Positions 1 to 5,653 of a DNA stretch of 5,653 bases are shown here, piece after piece (position 1 is the stretch's first letter; every line of letters starts with the position of its first letter). The position numbers and the translations under genes are program-made. Under the pieces are notes generated by a model. The model had not been told where the DNA came from, searched no databases, and saw only the letters and a list, made by a program, of their open reading frames with translations. This DNA is from DASVDK01 sp036562265 [NCBI: Thermodesulfobacteriota bacterium]. GTDB lineage: Bacteria; DASVDK01. The DNA lies in the NCBI GenBank assembly GCA_036562265.1, contig DATCKS010000484.1, positions 1 through 5,653 of the forward strand, read 5' to 3'.

Positions 1-327
1 CCGGTCACCCTCATGATCGCCCTCACGTTCGTCTACTCGACCCTGCTCGGAGGGCTTGCCGGCATGCTCGTGGCGCCGATCTACTTCGTGACGCACAAGA
101 TGGGGGCGGTCCTGGGCCTCAAGGCGTTCGCGGCGACCATCGCGGGGGGCTTCGGCGACGTGCGCGGGGCGATCGTCGGGGGCCTCGCGCTCGGCCTGAT
201 CGAGACGTTCGGCGCGGCCTACGTCTCGGTCGTCTACAAGGACGCCTTCGCGTTCCTGCTCCTCGTGGCCTTCCTCCTGGTGCGGCCGCAGGGGATCTTC
301 GGCGAGAAGATCGCCGAGAAGGCGTAG
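1..327 (+). CDS. livH: LivH-type branched-chain amino acid ABC transporter permease, C-terminal part (5' truncated by window edge)
   Basis: Integral membrane permease subunit of a Liv/HAAT-family ABC importer, which moves branched-chain amino acids or related small carboxylates across the inner membrane. The reading frame is open from base 1, so the 108 visible residues are only the C-terminal third or so of a protein usually near 290-300 residues. The ATG at 13 is internal and not the real start. The visible part has the LivH hallmarks: GLAGMLVAP (18-26), GLKAFAATIAGGFGDVRGAIVGG (39-61, containing the cytoplasmic loop that contacts the ATPase), GLIETFG (65-71) and the terminal RPQGIFG (95-101). 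Three hydrophobic stretches are visible, near 8-30, 56-75 and 83-94. The LivM-LivG fusion gene starts 14 bases after the stop, as expected for a liv operon. The family call is firm. The substrate cannot be told from the permease. Confidence 0.93.
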   Translation, partial: PVTLMIALTFVYSTLLGGLAGMLVAPIYFVTHKMGAVLGLKAFAATIAGGFGDVRGAIVGGLALGLIETFGAAYVSVVYKDAFAFLLLVAFLLVRPQGIFGEKIAEKA

Positions 328-330
328 AGA

Positions 331-335
331 GGAGG
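331..335 (+). promoter_or_regulatory. Ribosome binding site for the livM-livG fusion gene
   Basis: GGAGG, inside the longer purine run GAGAGGAGGA at 327-336, lies 6 bases before the GTG at 342. It begins just after the livH stop codon. It supports GTG 342 as the start: the next residues (MPTRRAGW) lead directly into the first hydrophobic segment of LivM. Confidence 0.8.
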
Positions 336-341
336 ACGCCC

Positions 342-2090
342 GTGCCGACACGCCGCGCCGGCTGGCTCGCCGCGCTCCTCGCCCTCGTCCTCGTCGTGGG
401 GGTGCCGCTCGTCTTCACGTCGCGCTACGAGATCAACCTGGTGATCCTCGCGGCCGCCTGGAGCATCGCCGCGCTCGGGCTCACGGTGCTGCTCGGCTAC
501 ACGGGGCAGATCTCGCTCGCGCAGGCCACCTTCTACGGCGTCGGCGCCTACGCGGTCGCCCTCGGCACGGCGCGCTGGGGCCTCGACTGGTGGACGGCGA
601 TGCCGGTCGGGCTCGCCGCCGCGGCGCTGGCCGGCGTCGTCCTCGGCATGACGACGCTCAAGGTGGGCGGCCACTACCTCGCGATGGTCACCATCTCGTT
701 CCAGATCATCTTCAGCCTGGTCGCGGTCAACTGGGTCGGCCTCACCGGGGGGCCGGACGGGGTGAGCGGCATCCGCCGGCCGACCGGCCTGCCGCTCCGC
801 TCGGCGCAGCAGTACGCCTGGTTCGCGCTGGCGGCGCTCTGGATCGTCGCCGTCGGCGTCTGGTACCTCAAGGACACCGCCCTGGGCCGCGCGATGCGGG
901 CCGTCCGCGAGAACGAACTCGCCGCGGAGGCGCTCGGGGTCGACACCCTCCGGACGAAGGTCACCGCCTTCGCCCTCTCGGGGATCATCGCCGCCCTGGC
1001 CGGCGCCGTCTACGCCTCCGGTTTCCGCTACATCAGCCCGGACACCTTCAGCCTCGACCACTCGATCGAGTTCCTCGCCATGGCGCTGGCGGGCGGCTCC
1101 GACTCGGTTCCGGGCACCATCATCGGGGCGATCGCCCTCACGCTCCTGCCCGAGAAGCTGCGCGACACGGGGCTCGGGAGCGCCTACCTCGCCATCTACG
1201 GCGCGGTGATCATCCTGATCATCGTCTTCGTGCCGGAGGGCTTCTGGGGCCTCGTGCGGCTCGCGACGGGCCGGTTCGTTCGCCCGCGCCCTCTCCCGGC
1301 CGCAAGACGGCCCCTCGCCATCAGGCCGCGGGGGACGGACGGCGAGCCGATGCTCGTCGTCCAGGGGCTCGTCAAGCACTTCGGGGGCCTCAGGGCGGTC
1401 GACGGGGTCGACCTCACGGTGCGGCGCGGGGAGATCCACGCCCTCATCGGGCCCAACGGTTCGGGCAAGACGACCTGCATCAACCTCATCTCCGGCCTCT
1501 ACGTTCCCACCGCGGGGACGATCACGTTCCTCGGCCGGCCGATCCAGGGGATGCGCCCCAACCGGATCGCGAGGCACGGGATGGCGCGCACCTTTCAGAA
1601 CCTTCGCCTCTTCCGCGAGCTGACGGTCTGGGAGAACGTCCTCGTGGGTGCGCAGCGGTCGCGCGGCGGCGAGGCGGAGACGCGGGAGCGAGCGCTCGCG
1701 GCGATCGAGTTCGTGGGGATCGCCGATCGGGCCCACGAGCGCTGCCGGAACCTGCCGTACGGGACCCAGAAGCTCGTCGAGATCGCCCGCGCCGTGGCGA
1801 GCGAGCCCGAACTCCTCCTGCTCGACGAGCCGGCCGCCGGCCTCAACCAGACGGAGAAGCGCAACCTCGTGGCGCTCCTCGCGCGGCTCCACGCGCAGGG
1901 GCTCACGATGCTCCTCGTCGAGCACGACATGTCGCTCGTCTCGGAGCTGTCGAAGGCCATCACGGTCCTCAACTTCGGCAAGAAGATCTCCGAAGGGGAC
2001 CCCGACCAGGTGCTCGCCGATCCGGTGGTCGTCGAGGCGTACCTCGGCAACCGGGATGCAGCCCTGGGCCTCGCCTCGCGCCATGCTTGA
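342..2090 (+). CDS. livM-livG: LivM permease-LivG ATPase fusion protein of a branched-chain amino acid-type ABC importer
   Basis: A single 582-residue chain joins the second permease and the first ATPase of a Liv importer. Residues 1-308 are LivM: about nine hydrophobic segments (near 8-26, 31-51, 60-78, 85-103, 112-133, 157-175, 207-227, 242-266, 281-303), the motif GYTGQISLAQATFYGVGAY (52-70) and the ATPase-coupling loop RENELAAEALGVDTLRTK (189-206). A linker rich in Arg and Pro (about 309-336) follows. Residues 337-582 are LivG: Walker A GPNGSGKTT (370-378), Q-loop Gln419, signature YGTQK (473-477, in the position of the family's YGxQ), Walker B LLLLDEP (491-497) and H-loop His528. All catalytic ATPase motifs are intact. 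Start is GTG 342, with a good ribosome binding site. The stop overlaps the livF start by 8 bases. Such fusions are known in this transporter family, so this is not an assembly artefact on its face. Confidence 0.93.
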   Translation: MPTRRAGWLAALLALVLVVGVPLVFTSRYEINLVILAAAWSIAALGLTVLLGYTGQISLAQATFYGVGAYAVALGTARWGLDWWTAMPVGLAAAALAGVVLGMTTLKVGGHYLAMVTISFQIIFSLVAVNWVGLTGGPDGVSGIRRPTGLPLRSAQQYAWFALAALWIVAVGVWYLKDTALGRAMRAVRENELAAEALGVDTLRTKVTAFALSGIIAALAGAVYASGFRYISPDTFSLDHSIEFLAMALAGGSDSVPGTIIGAIALTLLPEKLRDTGLGSAYLAIYGAVIILIIVFVPEGFWGLVRLATGRFVRPRPLPAARRPLAIRPRGTDGEPMLVVQGLVKHFGGLRAVDGVDLTVRRGEIHALIGPNGSGKTTCINLISGLYVPTAGTITFLGRPIQGMRPNRIARHGMARTFQNLRLFRELTVWENVLVGAQRSRGGEAETRERALAAIEFVGIADRAHERCRNLPYGTQKLVEIARAVASEPELLLLDEPAAGLNQTEKRNLVALLARLHAQGLTMLLVEHDMSLVSELSKAITVLNFGKKISEGDPDQVLADPVVVEAYLGNRDAALGLASRHA

Positions 2091-2805
2091 GCTGCGCGAC
2101 GTCCAGGCCGGCTACGGGCCCGTCACCGCGCTCCGCGGCGTGAGCCTCGACGTGGGGCGGGGGGAGATCGTCGCCCTCCTCGGCGCGAACGGGGCCGGCA
2201 AGTCGACCACGCTCCGCGTCGTCTCGGGCCTCATCCACCCGTCGAGGGGCCGCATCGTCTTCGAGGGGCGGGACATCACGCGGGAGCGCCCCGAGACGAT
2301 CGTCCGCCTCGGCATCGCCCACGTGCCCGAGGGGCGCCGGATCTTCCCGGGGCTCACCGTTCGCGAGAACCTGCGCCTCGGCGCTACCATCAGGTCGAAT
2401 CGGGCGGAGATCGCCGAGGACACGGCGCGCATGTTCGCGCTCTTCCCCGATCTCGACCGGCTCAAGGACGCCCTCGGCTGGCAGCTCTCCGGGGGCCAGC
2501 AGCAGATGCTCGCCATCGCCCGCGGCCTCATGGCGAGGCCGAGGCTCCTCCTCATGGACGAGCCGTCACTCGGCCTGGCGCCCATCCTGGTGCAGTCGGT
2601 GTTCCGCACGGTGGCGGAGATCAACCGGACGCTCGGCACCACGGTGCTCCTGGTCGAGCAGAACGCGAGCATGGCGCTTCGCATCGCCTCGCGCGGGTAC
2701 GTGCTCGAGACCGGCCGGATCGTGCTCGAGGGCACGGCCCGCGACCTCCTCGAGAACCCGGAGGTCCGCGAGGCGTACCTCGGCGGGCGGCGAGCCACGG
2801 CATGA
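2083..2805 (+). CDS. livF: LivF-type branched-chain amino acid ABC transporter ATP-binding protein
   Basis: Second cytoplasmic ATPase of the Liv importer, 240 residues, normal length for LivF. Visible motifs: Walker A GANGAGKST (34-42), VPEGRRIFPGLTV (81-93, the LivF version of the Q-loop region), signature LSGGQQQ (135-141), Walker B LLLMDEP (155-161) and VEQNA (191-195). A Gln stands at 193 where most ABC ATPases have the H-loop His. That is normal for LivF and not a defect; the partner LivG domain keeps its His. The chosen ATG 2083 begins at the usual LivF N-terminus (MLELRDVQAGYG). The frame stays open far upstream, but that extension is only the shadow of livG. The start lies inside the end of livM-livG (8-base overlap) with no clear ribosome binding site, which suggests termination-reinitiation coupling. 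The conserved C-terminal EAYLG is at 229-233. Confidence 0.95.
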   Translation: MLELRDVQAGYGPVTALRGVSLDVGRGEIVALLGANGAGKSTTLRVVSGLIHPSRGRIVFEGRDITRERPETIVRLGIAHVPEGRRIFPGLTVRENLRLGATIRSNRAEIAEDTARMFALFPDLDRLKDALGWQLSGGQQQMLAIARGLMARPRLLLMDEPSLGLAPILVQSVFRTVAEINRTLGTTVLLVEQNASMALRIASRGYVLETGRIVLEGTARDLLENPEVREAYLGGRRATA

Positions 2806-2807
2806 GC

Positions 2808-2813
2808 GAGGAG
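2808..2813 (+). promoter_or_regulatory. Ribosome binding site deciding the larA-like start
   Basis: GAGGAG lies 6 bases before the ATG at 2820. The alternative in-frame ATG at 2802 overlaps the livF stop in an ATGA junction but has no recognisable Shine-Dalgarno sequence upstream. This favours 2820, though only moderately, because other genes of this operon also start at overlaps without a clear site. Confidence 0.5.
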
Positions 2814-2819
2814 AGCCCC

Positions 2820-4142
2820 ATGGCGTTCACGGTGGTGGCGGGCGGCCTCGATCTGCCCCTTCCAGCGGTGCGGCGCGTCCGCCAGCGGTTCGACGTGAGG
2901 CGGGAGGTCCCGGTCAGGGAGGCGGTCGCGCGGGAGATGAAGGTCTTCGACGGCCGCATCCGCCCCGGCCAGACCGTGGCGGTCGGGGTCGGCAGCCGCG
3001 GCGTGGCCCGGATCGCCGAGATCACCCGCGCCGTCGTCGACGAACTCGAGGCGCGGGGCGCGAAGCCCTACATCGTGCCCGCCATGGGGAGTCACGGCGG
3101 CGCGACGCCCGAGGGGCAGATGGAGGTCCTGGCCGGCTACGGCGTGACCCCCGAGGCGATGGGGGTGCCGTTCCGCGCCGAGATGGACACCGTCCAGATC
3201 GGCGTCACGCCGGACGGCTTCCCGGTGCACCAGTCGAAGGCGGCGCTCGAGGCCGACTACCTCTTCCCCATCAACCGCGTCAAGGTCCACACCGACTTCC
3301 ACGGGCCGATCGAGAGCGGGCTCTGCAAGATGCTCGTCATCGGCTACGGCAAGCACACCGGCGCCGCCCTGATCCACAAGCGGGGCTTCGACACCTTCCA
3401 CGAGACCATCCCGGCCGCGGCGCGGCTCATCCTCGACACCGGAAAGGTGCTCGGCGGGATCGCCACGGTGGAGAACGCGCGGGACGAGGTGGCGCGCATC
3501 GAGGCGGTGCCGGCCGAGCGGATCCTCGCGCGCGAGCCGGAGCTGCTCCAGATGTCGCGGGACCTCATGGCGACGATCCCCTTCGACCGGATCGACGTGC
3601 TGGTGGTGGACTACCTCGGCAAGGACATCAGCGGCGCCGGCATGGACCCGAACGTCACCGGCCGGTACTCGGTCCGCCACATCCAGGACCCCCGCAACCC
3701 GAAGAAGCTCGTCGTCCTGCGCCTCACGGAGCGGACGCACGGCAACGCCTGCGGCCTCGGGATGGCCGACGTGACCACGCGGGCGGTGGTCGAGAACATC
3801 GACTACCAGAAGTACTGGACGAACATCATCACGAGCACGGAACTCGGGGGCGGCAAGACCCCCATCTGGATGATGAACGATCGCGACGCCATCGCGCTCG
3901 CGATCGCCACGGCGAACCGCGTCGAGCCGGCCACCGCCAGGCTCGTGCGCATCGAGAGCACGCTTCACCTCGAGGAGATGTGGGTGTCCGAGTCGCTCTG
4001 GCAGTCCGAGGGGCGGGGCCGCGCCGGCCTCGAGCCGCTGTCCGATCCGCAACCGATGGCCTTCACGGCGGAGGGGCACCTGGCCGACCTCCCGCTGCCG
4101 GCCTTCCGGCACGGGCTTGCCGCCTGGGCGGGGGTGCGATGA
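2820..4142 (+). CDS. LarA-like (DUF2088) nickel-pincer-dependent 2-hydroxyacid racemase/epimerase candidate
   Basis: LarA-superfamily protein, 440 residues from ATG 2820 (446 if ATG 2802 is used). Known members carry a nickel-pincer nucleotide bound to a lysine and invert the alpha-carbon of lactate, malate, other hydroxyacids or sugar acids by hydride transfer. Numbered from 2820, the key residues can be matched to lactate racemase LarA (recalled numbering): Arg60 in GVGSRG (LarA Arg75), His92 in MGSHGGATPEGQ (His108), His157 or His161 in VHTDFHGPIESGLCK (His174), Lys170 (Lys184, cofactor attachment) and His186 (His200, nickel ligand). The Lys-to-His spacing of 16 is the same as in LarA. A glycine-rich C-terminal half includes THGNACGLGMADVTT (306-320). 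No signal peptide or membrane segment is seen, so it is probably cytoplasmic. It sits between livF and an SDR gene, with only short gaps or overlaps. The family is confident. The substrate is unknown, and lactate itself is not implied. Cofactor genes larB, larC and larE are not in the window. Confidence 0.85.
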   Translation: MAFTVVAGGLDLPLPAVRRVRQRFDVRREVPVREAVAREMKVFDGRIRPGQTVAVGVGSRGVARIAEITRAVVDELEARGAKPYIVPAMGSHGGATPEGQMEVLAGYGVTPEAMGVPFRAEMDTVQIGVTPDGFPVHQSKAALEADYLFPINRVKVHTDFHGPIESGLCKMLVIGYGKHTGAALIHKRGFDTFHETIPAAARLILDTGKVLGGIATVENARDEVARIEAVPAERILAREPELLQMSRDLMATIPFDRIDVLVVDYLGKDISGAGMDPNVTGRYSVRHIQDPRNPKKLVVLRLTERTHGNACGLGMADVTTRAVVENIDYQKYWTNIITSTELGGGKTPIWMMNDRDAIALAIATANRVEPATARLVRIESTLHLEEMWVSESLWQSEGRGRAGLEPLSDPQPMAFTAEGHLADLPLPAFRHGLAAWAGVR

Positions 4143-5122
4143 TGCCGCAGACCCTCGTCACCGGCGCGTTCGGCTGCATCGGCGCCTGGGTCGTCCGCGG
4201 CCTGGTCGACGCCGGCGAGCGGCCGGTGCTGCTCGACTACGGGACCGATCCCTGGCGCGTCCGGATGGTGGCGGGCGACGAGCGTCTCGCGAAGGCGACG
4301 GTGCTCCAGGGCGACATCGCCGACGGGACGCGGATCGCCGACGTCGTCCGCGAGTACCGGATCACCCGCATCATCCACCTGGCCGCCTGGCAGGTGCCGC
4401 TCTGCCGGCAGGACCCGGTCGGCGGCGCCCGCGTGAACGTCATCGGCACCAACAACGTCTTCGAGGCGGCGAAGGCCAACCCGGGGCAGGTGGAGCGGGT
4501 GGTCTACGTCTCCTCGGCCGCGGTGTTCGGGCCGGCGTCGCTCTACGACGGCCCGGTCGGCGACGACGCCGCACGCCTGCCGGCCACGCACTACGGCGTC
4601 TACAAGGTGGCCAACGAGGACTGCGCGAAGGTCTACTGGGCGGAGAGCCGGATCCCCTCCATCGGCTTCCGGCCGCTCACGGTGTACGGGCCGGGGCGCG
4701 ACTTCGGTCTCACCGCCGATCCGACCCTCGCGATCAAGGCGGCCGTTCTCGGGCGCCCCTTCCGGATCCGCTGGGGAGGCGCAAGCGACCTCATCTACGC
4801 CGCCGACGTGGCCGCCGCGCTGATCGCCGCGGCGAACGCCTCGCTCGACGGCGCCCGGGTGTACAACCTCCACGGCGAGTCGGTTGCCATTGCCGACATC
4901 CCCGGCCTCGTCGAGGCGGCGCTCCCGGAGGCGAAGGGGCTCATCACGTACGACCCGACGCCGATCCCGTTCCCGGCCGCCCTCTCCGACGAGGGCTACC
5001 AGCGGGACCTCGGGCCGAAGCCGCGGACGAGCTTCGCGGACGGCCTGCGGCGGACGATCGAGGAGTTCCAGGCGCTCCGGAAGGCGGGCCGCCTCGACGC
5101 GCGGGAGCTACCGGCCGCGTGA
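4139..5122 (+). CDS. NAD-dependent epimerase/dehydratase family protein (extended SDR)
   Basis: Rossmann-fold oxidoreductase of the extended short-chain dehydrogenase family, 327 residues, usual length. Visible: N-terminal nucleotide-binding TGAFGCIG (8-15, GxxGxxG), acidic Asp33 after the second strand (VLLDYG), which favours NAD over NADP, GDIAD (58-62), HLAAWQ (80-85), a probable catalytic Ser at 125/126 in VYVSSAAVFG, active-site Tyr152 and Lys156 (YGVYK), and the RPLTVYGPGR motif (178-187). The family includes sugar-nucleotide epimerases, dehydratases, uronate and hydroxyacid dehydrogenases. These motifs do not separate them. The start is the double ATG at 4139/4142, overlapping the larA-like stop (ATGA), preceded by a G-rich stretch (4126-4134). 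The frame is open upstream to 3980, but that part lies inside the larA-like gene and lacks SDR sequence. Context next to a LarA-like enzyme and an importer suggests carboxylate or sugar-acid catabolism rather than cell-surface sugar synthesis; this is inference. Confidence 0.9.
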   Translation: MMPQTLVTGAFGCIGAWVVRGLVDAGERPVLLDYGTDPWRVRMVAGDERLAKATVLQGDIADGTRIADVVREYRITRIIHLAAWQVPLCRQDPVGGARVNVIGTNNVFEAAKANPGQVERVVYVSSAAVFGPASLYDGPVGDDAARLPATHYGVYKVANEDCAKVYWAESRIPSIGFRPLTVYGPGRDFGLTADPTLAIKAAVLGRPFRIRWGGASDLIYAADVAAALIAAANASLDGARVYNLHGESVAIADIPGLVEAALPEAKGLITYDPTPIPFPAALSDEGYQRDLGPKPRTSFADGLRRTIEEFQALRKAGRLDARELPAA

Positions 5123-5539
5123 GACGCTGGCCCGCAGCACCCGCAGGCAGAGGCCGACGCCGATCCCGAAGACGCCGTTGATGAGCGGCGCGACGAGCAT
5201 GCGCGCCCCGGCGGGCGGGCCGGCCGGCAGCCCCTTGATCGGCGCCACGACGAACCAGGCGACGAGCGGCGGCCCCACGGCGCCGAAGACGAGCGCGGCG
5301 AGCCAGTAGCCGCCGCCCCTCGGGAAGCGGCGCTCGACGAGCGCGAAGACGATTCCCCAGACGCCGCCCCAGAAGGCCGCGTTGATCACCGACGGCACGC
5401 CGAACGGCGGGACCGGCGAGAGCCGGTAGGGCGGCGACCCGATCACGCCGAGCACGTAGAGGATCCCGACCATCGCCTGGTGGAAGACCAGGACCGCGAC
5501 GAACCCGGCGACGAAGCCCAGCACTGCCCGCTTGTCCAT
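5108..5539 (-). CDS. Small integral membrane protein of unknown function
   Basis: A 143-residue protein that I cannot assign to a named family. It is strongly hydrophobic, with about four predicted membrane helices (near 5-33, 52-68, 78-100 and 112-134). A short basic N-terminus (MDKR) starts the first helix, and a basic C-terminus (RVLRASVSRGR) suggests that end stays in the cytoplasm. Between helices 1 and 2 is a Pro-rich loop, SPPYRLSPVPPFGVPS (35-50), and helix 2 carries FWGGVWGIVFAL. No enzyme motif, metal site or conserved Cys/His cluster is visible. The start at ATG 5539 is supported by GGGGAGG 9 bases upstream. Third-position G/C is high in this frame, supporting real coding. The gene converges on the SDR gene and overlaps its 3' end by 15 bases, so it is probably not functionally part of the plus-strand operon. 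Possible roles (transport accessory, membrane stress) cannot be distinguished. Confidence 0.8.
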   Translation of the reverse strand: MDKRAVLGFVAGFVAVLVFHQAMVGILYVLGVIGSPPYRLSPVPPFGVPSVINAAFWGGVWGIVFALVERRFPRGGGYWLAALVFGAVGPPLVAWFVVAPIKGLPAGPPAGARMLVAPLINGVFGIGVGLCLRVLRASVSRGR

Positions 5540-5548
5540 GGCCGCAAG

Positions 5549-5555
5549 CCTCCCC
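5549..5555 (-). promoter_or_regulatory. Ribosome binding site of the small membrane protein gene
   Basis: On the minus strand GGGGAGG lies 9 bases upstream of ATG 5539. It decides the start, because the same frame remains open without a stop to the right edge of the window. The rest of the 5540-5589 leader shows no convincing promoter boxes. Confidence 0.7.
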
Positions 5556-5589
5556 GGGTTCTGAGGATAGGTCGGGCCGCGGCGGATTG

Positions 5590-5653
5590 CTACGGGCGCG
5601 GTTGCCGCGGCTCCGGCGGGCAGAAGGCCGCGGGCGCCTGCGGCGGGTAGAGG
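5590..5653 (-). CDS. Probable C-terminal end of an upstream minus-strand gene (partial, product unknown)
   Basis: Reading the minus strand in from the right edge, one frame gives 20 codons and then TAG at 5592-5590. Nineteen of the 20 codons end in G or C, the pattern of real genes here, whereas the other open minus-strand frame has many A/T third positions. The peptide is Pro- and Ala-rich with one Cys (it ends PEPRQPRP), consistent with a disordered C-terminal tail. The next gene starts 50 bases downstream on the same strand, so the two could be co-transcribed. Too short to identify; it could be chance in GC-rich DNA. Confidence 0.35.
   Translation of the reverse strand, partial: LYPPQAPAAFCPPEPRQPRP

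Noticed and set aside
234-2084. 616-codon open frame antisense to livM-livG
   Set aside because: Long stop-free antisense frames are common in DNA this GC-rich. The translation is Arg/Asp/Glu/Gly-rich low complexity with no domain, and it lies opposite a gene with complete ABC transporter motifs.
590-2143. 517-codon plus-strand frame overlapping livM-livG
   Set aside because: An Arg/Pro/Gly-rich out-of-frame translation of the fusion gene, with no domain and no start signal.
2653-2667. Missing H-loop histidine in LivF (VEQNA)
   Set aside because: Gln at this place is typical of the LivF family, and the LivG domain keeps its His. It is not evidence of a dead ATPase.
2035-2786. 16-base direct repeat cgaggcgtacctcggc near the ends of livG and livF
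   Set aside because: Both copies encode the C-terminal EAYLG motif shared by LivG and LivF ATPases, with the same codon bias. It is not a mobile-element or recombination repeat.
2112-4112. 666-codon open frame antisense to livF and the larA-like gene
   Set aside because: It runs across two well-supported sense genes, the composition is biased towards Arg, His, Asp and Ala, and no motif is recognisable. It is explained by codon bias in the sense genes.
4117-5181. 354-codon plus-strand frame overlapping the SDR gene
   Set aside because: Out-of-frame shadow rich in Arg and Gly. The SDR frame has all family motifs.
5556-5589. Possible promoter for the minus-strand membrane protein gene (TATCCT on the minus strand)
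   Set aside because: A lone -10-like hexamer without a matching -35 box at proper spacing; chance is likely.
1-5653. Search for CRISPR repeats, tRNA, insertion sequence ends, attachment sites and riboswitch-like leaders
   Set aside because: The window is almost fully coding, with no repeat arrays, inverted-repeat ends or structured leader that I could see.

Overview
The window is a high-GC bacterial chromosome fragment in which almost every codon of the real genes ends in G or C. It is densely packed, and most of it is a single plus-strand operon. The gene content (a branched-chain-amino-acid-type 'Liv' ABC importer followed by catabolic-looking enzymes) fits a soil or sediment heterotroph. 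Candidates are Candidatus Rokubacteria/Methylomirabilota or a high-GC alpha- or betaproteobacterium. No ribosomal RNA or other phylogenetic marker is present, so this placement is a guess.

Layout, plus strand: (1) the C-terminal part of a LivH-type permease, open at the left edge, 1-327; (2) a LivM permease fused in frame to a LivG ATPase, 342-2090; (3) the LivF ATPase, 2083-2805; (4) a LarA/DUF2088-type protein that looks like a nickel-pincer 2-hydroxyacid racemase or epimerase, starting at 2820 (or 2802) and ending at 4142; (5) an extended short-chain dehydrogenase (NAD-dependent epimerase/dehydratase family), 4139-5122. The genes are separated by 14 bases at most or overlap (an 8-base overlap at 2083-2090, and 4-base ATGA junctions at 4139-4142 and, if the upstream start is used, at 2802-2805). 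They are therefore very probably co-transcribed and translationally coupled. No promoter or terminator is visible inside the block, and the periplasmic binding protein of the importer is not in the window.

Layout, minus strand: a small four-helix membrane protein of unknown function (5539-5108) converges on the dehydrogenase gene and overlaps its 3' end by 15 bases. Upstream of it, the right edge probably holds the last 20 codons of another minus-strand gene (5653-5590).

How the parts may work together: a Liv-type importer would bring in a small carboxylate (amino acid, hydroxyacid or sugar acid). The LarA-like enzyme would invert its alpha-hydroxyl carbon, and the NAD-dependent SDR would oxidise or epimerise it further. 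The families are clear from the sequence. The substrate and the pathway are inference from gene order. Nothing here amounts to a proven new system. The LarA-like plus SDR pair tied to its own importer is the part most worth following up.
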